Shown here: positions 1-8,553 of the stretch, one piece after another
Numbering within the stretch: position 1 is the first letter of the stretch
Layout of the letters: every line of letters starts with the position of its first letter
DNA from: Methanothrix harundinacea 6Ac
GTDB taxonomy: Archaea > Halobacteriota > Methanosarcinia > Methanotrichales > Methanotrichaceae
DNA length: 64,000 nucleotides
Direction of reading: 5' to 3'
Assembly (NCBI RefSeq): GCF_000235565.1
Contig: NC_017527.1
Coordinates: 1,426,001-1,490,000 of the forward strand
Position numbers and translations under genes: made by a program
Notes under the pieces: generated by a model
Database searches by the model: none
What the model was told of the DNA's origin: nothing
What the model saw: the letters and a program-made list of their open reading frames with translations, nothing else

Positions 1-2
1 AG

Positions 3-431
3 AAGAACCTCCTCTGCTCCCTCTTGGCCAAACAGCTCGGCGCAGATAAGATCGTCGCGAGGGTGGACAGGTCCGACTACATCGACCTCTTCGAGATGGT
101 GGGGGTGGACCACGCCATCAGCCCCGGGAGGGTGACCGTCGACGCCGTCCTGAAGCTGATCCGGGGTGGGGATGAGGCCATCTCTTCAGGCAAGGAGGAG
201 GCAGAGATCTTGGAGCTCCGGGCCGAGAAGGAGGCGAAGATCCTGGGGAAGAACGCCGCGGAGAAGATGCCGAAAGGGGCGATCCTCGGAACGATCATGC
301 GGGGGAGCCAGCCGATCATCCCCACCCTGGATACGGAGGTGAAGGAGGGGGACAGGATCTTCGTCCTGGCCCTCCCCAAGGCATCCCCGAAGGTGAAGGC
401 CCTCTTCTCCGGCGAGCGGCGCGGATCTTGA
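3..431 (+). CDS. trkA: TrkA-type potassium uptake regulator, 3' part
   Basis: The reading frame is open from base 3, so the start lies before the window; the TTG at 24 is internal. The visible part has the end of a TrkA-N (RCK) nucleotide-binding fold (KIVARV, then a hydrophobic/acidic segment DLFEMVGVDHAISP) and a complete TrkA-C domain of about 70 residues ending GDRIFVLALP. The family binds NAD(H) or ATP on the cytoplasmic face and gates Trk/Ktr potassium channels. Family assignment is firm. Whether this is the full two-repeat TrkA or a single-repeat form cannot be told from the fragment. Confidence 0.85.
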   Translation, partial: KNLLCSLLAKQLGADKIVARVDRSDYIDLFEMVGVDHAISPGRVTVDAVLKLIRGGDEAISSGKEEAEILELRAEKEAKILGKNAAEKMPKGAILGTIMRGSQPIIPTLDTEVKEGDRIFVLALPKASPKVKALFSGERRGS

Positions 432-444
432 GGAGGGAGATCCC

Positions 445-1059
445 CTAAGGCGCTCCTCCCTCTGCCATCCCTCTTCCTCTCCGAAGGTCGGCGATGAAGG
501 CCTCCCGGAGGTTTCCATTTCTGAGGACGGCGGCGGGATGGAAGGTGACGAGGAACCGGCCCCTGATGACCCGGCCCCGGAGCTCTCCGATCCCCTCCAC
601 GTCTAGGACGGCCCTCGCCGCCGCATTCCCCATCAGGATGACGGTCCTGGGCTGGAGCAGTTCGATCTGGGCGTCGAGGTAGATCCGGCAGGCCTCCACC
701 TCCTTCCTCTTCGGCCTCCTGTTCTCGGGGGGCCGGCACTTGACGACGTTGGTTATGAAGACCCGGGACCTTTCGATCCCCGCCTCCTCCAGGCAGCGGT
801 CGAGGACCGACCCCGCCCTCCCGACGAAGGGTCTCCCTGTCCTGTCCTCCTCCCTCCCCGGCCCCTCCCCAACGAGGAGGATCTCGGCCCTCGCCGGCCC
901 CTCCCCCGGGACGGCCTTCGTCCTTCCTTCGGCGAGGGGGCAGCGGCGGCACGATCCGATCTCCTCGGCGAGGGATCGGAGGGGATCTTCGACCGCCGGG
1001 GATCCGCCTGACCCAGTTCTCTCTTCGATGGTCATGCTGAACGAAACGTTCTTATTCAT
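445..1059 (-). CDS. Family 4 uracil-DNA glycosylase (Fe-S)
   Basis: Removes uracil from DNA as the first step of base excision repair. Visible signatures are GEGPGRE (residues 65-71), the TNVVKCRPPENRRP segment and the HPAAVLRN motif near residue 174. Four cysteines (37, 40, 108, 124) have the spacing expected for the [4Fe-4S] cluster of family 4 enzymes. Length is 204 aa, typical. The ATG at 1059 overlaps a TATA-like stretch (TTAAATGAATAAG on the minus strand), so translation may begin at the in-frame ATG at 1035, giving a near-leaderless mRNA. It converges with the TrkA gene. Confidence 0.9.
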   Translation of the reverse strand: MNKNVSFSMTIEERTGSGGSPAVEDPLRSLAEEIGSCRRCPLAEGRTKAVPGEGPARAEILLVGEGPGREEDRTGRPFVGRAGSVLDRCLEEAGIERSRVFITNVVKCRPPENRRPKRKEVEACRIYLDAQIELLQPRTVILMGNAAARAVLDVEGIGELRGRVIRGRFLVTFHPAAVLRNGNLREAFIADLRRGRGMAEGGAP

Positions 1060-1092
1060 TTAAGCCAGAAACGCCTCTCCAAGGTGGTTAGA

Positions 1093-1326
1093 ATGGTAGA
1101 ATGGACCGGAAGCCTCAGAAAGTTCGACGACTTGTATTACACCATCGAGAGGATCGTCTACGGCAGGGGTCAGCTCTCCGGGTTCACCTCGGAAGATATC
1201 TACGAGAACCTCCGGGACAAGTCCTTCTTCAAGAGCCCCCAGGATCTCCACAAGTTCCTGATCGAGAACGACAAAAAGTACAAGGTCAGAGCCCTGGAGA
1301 CCGGCGGCTGGGAGCGGTACTGGTAA
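1093..1326 (+). CDS. Conserved small protein of unknown function
   Basis: A 77-aa, charged, aromatic-rich soluble protein (starts MVEWTGSLRKFDDLYYTIE, ends WERYW). I do not recognise a family. The ATG at 1093 is preferred over the GTG at 1084 because AGGTGG (1082-1087) then sits six bases upstream as the ribosome site. It is divergent from the uracil-DNA glycosylase and converges with the nucleotidyltransferase; the stops lie only a few bases apart. Predicted structure would be a small alpha/beta or helical fold; no membrane segment or cysteine motif is seen. Confidence 0.65.
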   Translation: MVEWTGSLRKFDDLYYTIERIVYGRGQLSGFTSEDIYENLRDKSFFKSPQDLHKFLIENDKKYKVRALETGGWERYW

Positions 1327-1329
1327 GGG

Positions 1330-2595
1330 TCACTTCTCGCCGAAGTATATATTTTCGTCGTCGGTGCCCAGCTGAGAGAACTTCCCCGTAGCCAGGATCT
1401 TGTAGGTGTACTTGAGGGGGGCCACCCTCGTCCCCGGCCCCACCACCGACTCCTGGGGTAGGATCACGTTCTCTCCCACCACCGGGATCTTCCCGGTCCT
1501 GTTAAAGGGCTGGTCGGCGTCGAGGACGCATTTGGTCCCGATGGTGGAGTGCCTCCCGACGATCGCCCTGTTCAGGTACGATCCCCTCTTTATCGAGGAG
1601 AAGCTCATCACCATGCTCCCTTTTATCACCGACCCCCTCTCGATGAGGCTCGTATGCCCGATGTGGGAGTCCTCGATGACCACCCCCTTCTCGATGCTGC
1701 AGTTCCTACCAATGAAGACCTTCCCCCGGAGCTCGATATCCCCGGAGTCGAGGTATCTTCCTATCCTCTTCAGGGTCTTGGGGTTGATCCACTGGCCGGG
1801 GCGGTACTCGTTCCTGAAGGCGTAGTGCTCTACCTTTCCGCCGAGAAAGTCCATAGCTGCCGAAAGGAGCCGTTCTGGGGTGCCGATGTCGATCCAGTAT
1901 CCCTTCACCGGATAGCCGAAGACCGGATATCCGTGCTCTGTCAGGTAGGGTATGAGGTCACCACCGATGTCCCGGGCCGAGTCCCCCATATCGGCGAGGA
2001 CCTTCCGGATCTCTGGGGAGAAGATGTAAAAGGCGGTGTTGATCATCCTGCTCGGTTCTTTTCCGGGGGCGGGCTTCTCGACGAAGCCCCTGATCCTCAG
2101 GTCGTCGTCGATCCTGGCGACGCCGTACTGGGATACCTCCTCTCCTCCATCCAGCTCCTTCAGGGCGACGGTGAGGATCGCCCCCTTTTCCCGGTGAAAA
2201 TCGATGAAGTCCTTGAGGTTGATGTCGATGACGTTGTCGCCGGAGACCACCAGCATGTCCTCATCGATATCGAAGTAGTTCGCGCAGTATCTCAGGGAGT
2301 CGGCGCTGCCCTTATCTGCGTACTGGGGCTGGTAGGCGAACTCCTCGATATCGCTGATCCCCAGCCTCTTGAAGAACCCCTCCCCCGCCTTGAAGTAGTT
2401 GTTCAGGGGGAGGGTGTTCTCGGCTCCCTTGCTCCCCAAAACGAACCTCCTGCATCCCTGGATCGCCAGGACCCTGAAGAGGGTGGCGATGATGGCGGTG
2501 TCGCAGAGGTCCACCAGGGGCTTCGGCTGGTCGAGGGTGAGGGGATAGAGCCTGGTGCCCCCTCCCCCGACGGTGGCGATTACCGGTGGGAACAT
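1330..2595 (-). CDS. Sugar-1-phosphate nucleotidyltransferase with left-handed beta-helix tail
   Basis: An N-terminal nucleotidyltransferase domain (GGGGTRLYPLTLDQPKPLV at residues 10-28, the signature G-x-G-T-R-L-x-P-x-T and P-K-P) makes NDP-sugars from NTP and sugar-1-phosphate. VVSGDNV supplies the metal-binding Asp, and EKP and WIDIGTPE are typical of glucose-1-phosphate adenylyl/thymidylyl/uridylyl enzymes. From about residue 280 hexapeptide repeats (GKVFIGRNCSIEKGVVIEDS) form a left-handed beta-helix, as in ADP-glucose pyrophosphorylase and GlmU. The true nucleotide and sugar cannot be assigned. A predicted 32-aa membrane peptide gene lies 17 bases upstream in the same direction. Confidence 0.85.
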   Translation of the reverse strand: MFPPVIATVGGGGTRLYPLTLDQPKPLVDLCDTAIIATLFRVLAIQGCRRFVLGSKGAENTLPLNNYFKAGEGFFKRLGISDIEEFAYQPQYADKGSADSLRYCANYFDIDEDMLVVSGDNVIDINLKDFIDFHREKGAILTVALKELDGGEEVSQYGVARIDDDLRIRGFVEKPAPGKEPSRMINTAFYIFSPEIRKVLADMGDSARDIGGDLIPYLTEHGYPVFGYPVKGYWIDIGTPERLLSAAMDFLGGKVEHYAFRNEYRPGQWINPKTLKRIGRYLDSGDIELRGKVFIGRNCSIEKGVVIEDSHIGHTSLIERGSVIKGSMVMSFSSIKRGSYLNRAIVGRHSTIGTKCVLDADQPFNRTGKIPVVGENVILPQESVVGPGTRVAPLKYTYKILATGKFSQLGTDDENIYFGEK

Positions 2596-2612
2596 CTCGT
2601 TCTCATCTCCGG

Positions 2613-2711
2613 TCAGTAACCGCGCCTGATCTTGATTATTATCCGGGTTATCGCGAAGACTATCAGGAATATTATGACGTAGAATATTATCTCCTGGGTT
2701 TCCATGTCCAT
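2613..2711 (-). CDS. Predicted 32-aa single-span membrane peptide
   Basis: On the minus strand, ATG at 2711 (or 2705) opens a 32-codon frame ending TGA at 2613-2615. The product starts MDMETQEIIFY and has a 16-18 residue hydrophobic run (VIIFLIVFAI) followed by a basic tail (IKIRRGY), a classic single-pass small membrane protein with positive-inside topology. A TATA-like box (AAAAATATAAAC, centre about 2733) lies 22-28 bases upstream of the two ATGs, which fits leaderless transcription. The stop is 17 bases from the nucleotidyltransferase start, so the two are probably co-transcribed. No family is recognised. Confidence 0.5.
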   Translation of the reverse strand: MDMETQEIIFYVIIFLIVFAITRIIIKIRRGY

Positions 2712-2725
2712 GCCTGGGATCTTGA

Positions 2726-2739
2726 AGTTTATATTTTTG
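2726..2739. promoter_or_regulatory. Likely bidirectional TATA box
   Basis: The AT-rich stretch GTTTATATTTTT at 2727-2738 stands out from the GC-rich surroundings. Read rightward it would drive isocitrate dehydrogenase with a leader of about 60 bases. Read leftward it sits 22-28 bases before the ATGs of the 32-aa peptide gene. No BRE was confirmed. Confidence 0.5.
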
Positions 2740-2820
2740 ATGGGAGGGGGTCCCGTTGAAAGAGGAGTGGGTTAGTTATAGAAAAAGGGGGTAAAGGAGG
2801 ACCCTAGTTTCAGATGAGGG

Positions 2821-4029
2821 ATGGATTTGATGACCGAAAGGAGAGAGGCTATTGAGAGGGCGAAGGCCCACTTCGAGGAGCTCCTCGTCGAGCAGATGGA
2901 CCGGGTGGAGCGGATGAAGGCCGCCGAGGACTGGATCGACTACTCTATGATCAGACCCATCGTCATCGGCGTTGTGGGGGGAGACGGGATCGGACCCTAC
3001 ATCTGCGCCGAGGCGAAGAGGGTCCTGGAGCACATGCTCCAGGCCGAGGTCTCGGCCGGGAAGGTGGAGATCAGGGACGTCTCCGGCCTCACCATCGAGG
3101 AGAGGGCGAGGGCGATGAAGGCGATCCCCGCCGGGGTCCTCGACGAGCTGAAGAGGTGCCACGCCATCCTCAAGGGGCCCCTGACGACCCCCAAGAAGGG
3201 GGACCCCTGGCCAAACCTGGAGAGCGCAAACGTCGCGATGCGCCGGGAGCTGGACCTCTTCGCCAACGTCCGGCCCGTCAAGGTCCCTAGCCAGGGGATC
3301 GACTGGATCTTCTTCAGGGAGAACACCGAGGGGGCGTACATCCTCGGAAGCAAGGGCTTAAACGTCACCGACGAGATCGCCTTCGACTTCACGGTGACGA
3401 CCACCCAGGGGGCGGAGAGGATAGTCCATCTCGCCTTCGATCACGCGAAGAAGAACGGGGTCAATCGGGTCACCGCCGTCACCAAGGCTAACGTCATCAA
3501 GACCAGCGACGGCAAGTTCCTGGAGGTGGCGAGGAAGGTGGCAAAGGACTACCCAGAAATCGACCTCGACGAGTGGTTCATCGATATCATGGCGGCAAAG
3601 CTCGTCGACCCGAAGCGGAGGACCCAGTTCCGGGTCGTCGTCCTTCCTAATCTGTACGGCGACATCATCACCGACGAGGCGGCGGAGTTCCAGGGCGGCG
3701 TCGGAACCGCCGGCTCCGCCAACATCGGGAAGAGGTACTCCATGTTCGAGGCGATCCACGGCTCTGCCCCGCGGATGGTGGAGGAGGGGAGGGCCCAGTA
3801 CGCCGACCCCTCCAGCATGATGAGGGCTGCGGCGATGCTCCTCGGCCACATCGGCTTCGTCGAGAAGGCGAGGCGGCTGGAGATGGCCCTCGACCTCTGC
3901 GGCCAGTACGAGAGGAAGGTCGTCCTGACGGGCCGGGCCGACGGCGCCACTGGGGCCAAGTTCGCCGACTACGTCATGGAGACCCTCCAAGATCCTGAGC
4001 TGGAGGCGAGGTGGAGGAGCCATCAGTAG
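2821..4029 (+). CDS. icd: Isocitrate dehydrogenase (isocitrate/isopropylmalate family)
   Basis: Oxidatively decarboxylates isocitrate to 2-oxoglutarate. Seen: VVGGDGIGPY near the N-terminus, the GPLTTP substrate loop, ESANVAMRRELDLFANVRPVK (the S-x-N-V-x-x-R pattern of isocitrate rather than isopropylmalate enzymes), RENTEGAY (catalytic Tyr), VTKANVIK (catalytic Lys), YGDIITDEAAEFQGG (metal Asp) and HGSAP. At 402 aa it carries an N-terminal helical extension of about 45 residues. Homoisocitrate or isopropylmalate activity is a weaker alternative. Cofactor preference was not assigned. It would feed 2-oxoglutarate for glutamate synthesis in a partial oxidative TCA route. Confidence 0.8.
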   Translation: MDLMTERREAIERAKAHFEELLVEQMDRVERMKAAEDWIDYSMIRPIVIGVVGGDGIGPYICAEAKRVLEHMLQAEVSAGKVEIRDVSGLTIEERARAMKAIPAGVLDELKRCHAILKGPLTTPKKGDPWPNLESANVAMRRELDLFANVRPVKVPSQGIDWIFFRENTEGAYILGSKGLNVTDEIAFDFTVTTTQGAERIVHLAFDHAKKNGVNRVTAVTKANVIKTSDGKFLEVARKVAKDYPEIDLDEWFIDIMAAKLVDPKRRTQFRVVVLPNLYGDIITDEAAEFQGGVGTAGSANIGKRYSMFEAIHGSAPRMVEEGRAQYADPSSMMRAAAMLLGHIGFVEKARRLEMALDLCGQYERKVVLTGRADGATGAKFADYVMETLQDPELEARWRSHQ

Positions 4030-4189
4030 GAAAAGCTCTGCGCAAAAGATCGGGAGAGCCGCTGTCCCGGGCCCGGGGAGTCGGCCTCCCCTCCCTTTTC
4101 ATCCGATGCCGGGCAGATCTTCTGCCTCTTCCTCTGATCTATCGAGATGGAGGAAACCAATTTCTATTATAAACGACATATAGCCCTCC

Positions 4190-5191
4190 GTGGAGAACCT
4201 GGCAGATGCTTTCCTGAGACTGGACCGGAAGGAGATCGCCCTCCTGAAGGCGGTTGAGCGGGGGATGCGCACCTCGGAGTGGGCGTCGATGGAGGATGTG
4301 GTGGCGAGAGCCCGCCTCTCCCCCAAGGCCGCCGCCTCGGGGCTCGCGAGGCTGGTGGGAAAGAAGCTCGTATCGAGGACCACCGAGCCCTATGAGGGGT
4401 ATCAGATCGGCTTTGTCGCCTACGACCTCGTCGCCCTCTCCGACCTCGTCGCCCGGGACGTCGTCCTCTCCTTGGGCGACCTCCTCGGGGTCGGGAAGGA
4501 GTCGGTCGTCTTCGAGGCCCTCGGCCGGATCCCCCCCGGGGCGGATGAGCAGGCAGCCCCTCCGGAGGGGGAGGAGACGGAGCTCGTCCCCCTGGCGGTC
4601 AAGTTCCACCGCCAGGGGAGGACGAGCTTCAAGCACGTCCGCAGGGCGAGGGAGCACCTCGCCGACCATCCCCGGTGCGCCTGGATCCACGCCGCGAGGC
4701 TCGGGGCGGCGAGGGAGTGGAGGACCCTCAAGGCCCTCCATCCGGAGGTGAGGGTCCCCAGGCCCGTCGCCCTCAGCCACCACGCCCTGGTGATGGAGCA
4801 CGCGGGGGGGACGGAGCTTTACAGGGTGGTGCTGGAGGAGCCGGAGCCCTTTTTAGAGCTGATCCTGGAGGAGGTGGCCTCTGCCTGGAGGAGGGGTTTC
4901 GTCCACGCCGATCTCAGCGCCTACAACGTGCTCGTCGGGGAGGAGGGAGAGGTCGTCATCATCGACTGGCCCCAGGCCGTCTCCAGGAGGGACCCTCGGG
5001 CCCGGGAGCTCCTCGAGAGGGACGTCAAGAACCTCCTCGACCACTTCGCCCGGAAGTACCGCCTCGACCTCTCCCTCGAAGCTGCCCTCTCCTCCGCGGC
5101 CGCCGATCTCGGGCCTGGGGAGGAGGGGGGAAAGGAGGCGGGAGATGAAGAGGTCGACGTCTCCACCACCAATGGAGCGGCGGAGGGGTGA
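4190..5191 (+). CDS. rio2: Rio2 atypical protein kinase
   Basis: RIO kinases act in maturation of the small ribosomal subunit. The N-terminal 90 residues form the winged-helix typical of Rio2. The kinase follows: GVGKESVVF at 100-108 (P-loop), VKFHRQGRTSFK with the ATP-binding Lys at 138, HADLSAYN at 239-246 with catalytic Asp 241, and IIDWPQ with metal-binding Asp 259. Start is GTG; CTATTATAAACG about 30 bases upstream is TATA-like, so the message may be leaderless. The low-complexity Glu/Gly tail overlaps the start of the DUF460 gene, so the two are probably one transcription unit. Confidence 0.93.
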   Translation: MENLADAFLRLDRKEIALLKAVERGMRTSEWASMEDVVARARLSPKAAASGLARLVGKKLVSRTTEPYEGYQIGFVAYDLVALSDLVARDVVLSLGDLLGVGKESVVFEALGRIPPGADEQAAPPEGEETELVPLAVKFHRQGRTSFKHVRRAREHLADHPRCAWIHAARLGAAREWRTLKALHPEVRVPRPVALSHHALVMEHAGGTELYRVVLEEPEPFLELILEEVASAWRRGFVHADLSAYNVLVGEEGEVVIIDWPQAVSRRDPRARELLERDVKNLLDHFARKYRLDLSLEAALSSAAADLGPGEEGGKEAGDEEVDVSTTNGAAEG

Positions 5192-7181
5192 TGCCATCCC
5201 GGGATCGATCTTCGGCGTCGACATAGCCAGCGGCTCGCCCGTGAGCAAGCAGCCTCCCAGCTACGCCCTCTTCATCCTCTCGGCAGAGGGAGAGGAGCGC
5301 CACCCCATGATCAGCAGGCAGAAGCTGATCAGGATGATCCGGCAGAGGTCCCCGGAGATGGTCGCCGTCGACAACGTCCACGAGCTCGCCGCCGACAGGG
5401 CCGACCTAGTCCGGCTCCTGACGCAGATGCCCTCGGGGACGAGGCTCGTCCAGGTGACGGGGGGGGAGAGGGCCGAGCCCCTCGCCCGCCTCGCCCGAAG
5501 GCACGGGATCGCCTTCGATCGGCTCGACCCCATGGACGAGGCCGAGGCCTGCGCCCGCCTCGCCTCCCGGGGCGTCGGGAGCGTCGTCTCCGCCTTCGAG
5601 GAGCAGACCTGGATCAAGGTCAGCCGCCGGAGGTCTCCCGGCCGGGGCGGCTGGTCCCAGAAGAGGTACACCCGGAAGATCCATGGCTCCGTCAAGGCCC
5701 TCTCCCGGGAGGTGGAGGAGAGGCTCCGGGAGGAGGGGCATCAGTTCACCGCCCGGTCGGTGGAGGGGATCGGCGGCTACATCAGGAGCGAGTTCGTCGT
5801 CGAGGCGGACAGGAGCCTCGTCCACCTCCACTCCGGCTATCGGGGCGACGCCCAGATCAGGGTGGAGGGGGTGGAGCGGCCGAGGCTCAAGTTCGAGCCG
5901 CTCCGAAAGAGGCGGGGGTACATCATCGCCGGGATCGATCCCGGCACCACCACCGCCATCGCCGCCCTCGATCTTGAGGGGGAGCTGGTGGACCTCACCA
6001 GCTCTAGGACGATGGCCACCCCGGAGGTGATCGAGTGGCTCTCTATCCGCGGAAAGACCCTGGTAGTGGCGACGGACGTCTCCCCGACGCCGGGGGCTGT
6101 CGAGAAGGTGAAGAGGGCCTTCTCCGCCGTCCTCTTTTCTCCCGGAGGCGATATCAGCGCCGAGGAGAAGATCGCCCTCGCCCGGGAGTACGGCTACAGA
6201 AACGACCACGAGCGCGACGCCCTGGCGGCGGCGGCCAGCGCCTTCAAGAGGTACAGAAATAAGTTCCAGCAGGTGGAGAGGAAGTGCCCCCCGGATCTCG
6301 ACCCCGAGGAGGTGAAGGCTCTGGTGGTGCGGGGCCTCTCGATAGATCAGGCGATCTCCAGGATGGCGTTGTCGCCGGCGGAGGAGAGGCCCGCGCCTCC
6401 CCAGGCCCCGCAGGAGGCTCCATCCTCAGAAGATGCCGATCTCTCCATGCAGGTGGCGGAGAACCGACGTCAGCAAGAGCAGATCCGGAGGCTGAAGGAG
6501 TTTGTCGAGGAGCTGAAGGGCGAGCTCGCGGAGGAGAGGGCGGCCCGCCGCCGTCTCGAGGCTAAGATCGAGAGGCTGATGGATAGGTCCCGCCGGGAGA
6601 TCAAAAGGGACCAGGAGATCAGGATCCGGGAGAAGGAGATCGAGAGGCTCCGGGGCCTCCTCCGGCAGGAGAGGAAGACGAACCGCCGGCTGAAGGCGAG
6701 GCTCAGGAGGGAGAAGAGGGCCGAGGAGCTGGAGGAGGAGGCGGTGGGAAGGCCCACCAAGGAGGTCGCCTCCTTCTCCAGGGAGGCGATCCTGGAGGCG
6801 GCAGAGCGGCTTCACATCGGGAAGGGGGACGTCATACTCCTCCTCGACGCCAGCGGCGGGGGTCCCAACACCGCAGACCTCCTCATCGAGCTGGGGGTGG
6901 AGGCGGTGGTCGTCGAGACGGAGATGGAGCCGTCGGTGGAGGGGCATCTGATGGACGGAGGGGTCCCCGTCCTATCCAGCCGGGAGGTGCCGGTGCGGAG
7001 GGTCTCCGGGATCGCCCTCGTCGGCCCCGAGGATCTGGAGAGGGCGCGGGCTCAGTGGTCGGAGCGGAAGGCGGTCCGGGACGCCCGAAGGAAGACCGAG
7101 TGGCTGGAGGGGATGATCCAGGAGTACCGGGCGGAGCGGAGAAAGGATGAGCGGCAGAGGAGGAGGCCCTCTCCGGAGTGA
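5145..7181 (+). CDS. DUF460 / COG2433 archaeal RNase H-like protein with coiled coil
   Basis: An archaea-specific family of predicted RNase H-like nucleases. Residues about 25-145 form the N-terminal domain (FGVDIASG). From about 255 comes an RNase H-type core (IIAGIDPGTTTAIAALD, then KTLVVATDVSPTPG, and NDHERDALAAAASAF with the terminal acidic residue). A long charged coiled coil spans about 420-540 (RRLKEFVEELKGELAEER). A C-terminal Rossmann-like domain follows (DVILLLDASGGGPNTADLL). Start is ATG 5145 or the in-frame ATG 5172; both lie inside the rio2 reading frame. Biochemical function is unknown. Coupling with Rio2 hints at RNA or ribosome maturation (inference). Confidence 0.9.
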   Translation: MKRSTSPPPMERRRGDAIPGSIFGVDIASGSPVSKQPPSYALFILSAEGEERHPMISRQKLIRMIRQRSPEMVAVDNVHELAADRADLVRLLTQMPSGTRLVQVTGGERAEPLARLARRHGIAFDRLDPMDEAEACARLASRGVGSVVSAFEEQTWIKVSRRRSPGRGGWSQKRYTRKIHGSVKALSREVEERLREEGHQFTARSVEGIGGYIRSEFVVEADRSLVHLHSGYRGDAQIRVEGVERPRLKFEPLRKRRGYIIAGIDPGTTTAIAALDLEGELVDLTSSRTMATPEVIEWLSIRGKTLVVATDVSPTPGAVEKVKRAFSAVLFSPGGDISAEEKIALAREYGYRNDHERDALAAAASAFKRYRNKFQQVERKCPPDLDPEEVKALVVRGLSIDQAISRMALSPAEERPAPPQAPQEAPSSEDADLSMQVAENRRQQEQIRRLKEFVEELKGELAEERAARRRLEAKIERLMDRSRREIKRDQEIRIREKEIERLRGLLRQERKTNRRLKARLRREKRAEELEEEAVGRPTKEVASFSREAILEAAERLHIGKGDVILLLDASGGGPNTADLLIELGVEAVVVETEMEPSVEGHLMDGGVPVLSSREVPVRRVSGIALVGPEDLERARAQWSERKAVRDARRKTEWLEGMIQEYRAERRKDERQRRRPSPE

Positions 7182-7238
7182 GGAGCCGGGCCTTCCTTCA
7201 ATCCGGACCCGCCCTCCTCCCTCTGGGGCGAGGGGAGC

Positions 7239-7249
7239 GTTTTTAAGGA
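7239..7249 (+). promoter_or_regulatory. TATA box for nadA
   Basis: GTTTTTAAGG lies about 30 bases before the nadA ATG at 7275. There is no purine-rich ribosome site in the short gap (CCCCCAACCATG), which fits a leaderless message. Confidence 0.5.
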
Positions 7250-7274
7250 TAAGCCGCCCTCACTGCCCCCAACC

Positions 7275-8168
7275 ATGCTCGCCGACGATATACTGAGGTT
7301 GAAGAGGGAGCGGAACGCCGTCATCCTCGCCCACAACTACCAGCCCGGAGAGGTCCAGGAGGTCGCAGACCTCCGGGGCGACTCCCTGGAGCTCTCCCGG
7401 GCTGCGGCGAGGGAGGAGGCTGAGGTGATAATCTTCTGCGGCGTCGACTTCATGGCCGAGACCGCGGCTATCCTCTCCCCCGAGAAGAGGGTGGTGATGC
7501 CGGCGGCGGGAGCGAGCTGCCCCATGGCCTCCATGATCACGGCCCGGGATCTCCGGGGCTTCAAGGAAGAGAACCCCGGGGCCGCCGTCGTCTGCTACGT
7601 CAACTCCTCCGCCGAGGTGAAGGCGGAGAGCGACATCTGCTGCACCTCCGCCAACGGGGTCGAGGTGGTCGCCTCCCTCGCGGAGGAGACGGTCCTCTTC
7701 GTCCCCGACAGGAACCTGGGGAGGTACGTCGCCCGCTTCACCGAAAAGAAGATCATAACCTGGAACGGGTACTGCTACGTCCACGACAGGTACACCCCGG
7801 AGGACGTCTCCAGGGCTTGCGCCCTCCACCCCGAGGCCGAGGTTCTCGTCCACCCCGAGTGCAGGCCCGAGGTTATCGACCTCGCCGACGGCGTCTACAG
7901 CACCTCGGGGATGGCGAGGCGCGCTAAGGAGAGTCCGTCCCGAGAGTTCATCATCGGGACTGAGGTGGGGATGAACTACAGGCTGAAGGAGGAGAACCCG
8001 GGGAAGGAGTTTTACCCCTTGAGCGAAAAGGCGGTCTGCCTCGACATGAAGAAGACGACCCTGGAGCGGGTCCGATCCGCCCTGGAGACCCTGGAGCCGA
8101 GGGTCACCGTCCCCGAGGAAGTGGCGGGCCGGGCGAGGGTCGCCATCGAGAGGATGCTCTCGATCTGA
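7275..8168 (+). CDS. nadA: Quinolinate synthase
   Basis: Condenses iminoaspartate with dihydroxyacetone phosphate to quinolinate, the second step of de novo NAD synthesis. The three conserved [4Fe-4S] ligands are visible as Cys82 (GASCPM), Cys167 (NGYC) and Cys255 (KAVCLDM). Also seen are AHNYQ at 19-23, GDSLELS, the segment CGVDFMAETA and the VHPEC motif. Length 297 aa is typical. No nadB or nadC lies beside it in this window. Confidence 0.96.
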   Translation: MLADDILRLKRERNAVILAHNYQPGEVQEVADLRGDSLELSRAAAREEAEVIIFCGVDFMAETAAILSPEKRVVMPAAGASCPMASMITARDLRGFKEENPGAAVVCYVNSSAEVKAESDICCTSANGVEVVASLAEETVLFVPDRNLGRYVARFTEKKIITWNGYCYVHDRYTPEDVSRACALHPEAEVLVHPECRPEVIDLADGVYSTSGMARRAKESPSREFIIGTEVGMNYRLKEENPGKEFYPLSEKAVCLDMKKTTLERVRSALETLEPRVTVPEEVAGRARVAIERMLSI

Positions 8169-8285
8169 TATCCCCTCCCGGACCAATACTTTTATAGGCA
8201 GAGGCCATTACCAGGACAATCGCTTCCCCTTCGCCAGGACCCCAGACCGAAGGGAGTTTTGAGATGAAGGTGGGAGCAAGGCCTG

Positions 8286-8465
8286 GTGATCAAAATCAGC
8301 CTGAATATCAATGCTCGTCAGCTCCGGTATCCCCTCATCGCGGGCAGCGTCCTGCTGCTTTTAGCCGCCGTGTACAGCGATGCTAACCAGTTGACCATAG
8401 AGCCGTTGATAGAGCTCTTGGGGGTGGTCCTGATCCTCATCACCGCCGCCATATGGAGAAGGTGA
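8286..8465 (+). CDS. Predicted 59-aa two-span membrane protein
   Basis: GTG at 8286 opens 59 codons ending TGA at 8463. The product has two hydrophobic segments: residues about 15-31 (YPLIAGSVLLLLAAVY) and about 40-56 (IELLGVVLILITAAIW), with a basic C-terminus (RR). AGGTGGGA at 8269-8276 can serve as ribosome site. A TATA-like box (ACTTTTATAGG, about 8189-8199) lies between nadA and this gene, so it probably has its own promoter. No family is recognised. An ATG at 8264 leads into a different frame that lacks membrane character and was not used. Confidence 0.5.
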   Translation: MIKISLNINARQLRYPLIAGSVLLLLAAVYSDANQLTIEPLIELLGVVLILITAAIWRR

Positions 8466-8553
8466 TCTAGCGAGAGTTGGATCCGTCTGCCTGAAACCAT
8501 CCCCATCCAATTTTCCATTTCGACCTTAGAAGGCCGATCCGCCACCAAAAGGC

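Noticed and set aside
1549-2619. Plus-strand open frame of 356 codons opposite the nucleotidyltransferase gene
   Set aside because: It is the antisense shadow of a well-supported gene; its translation has no fold-like pattern.
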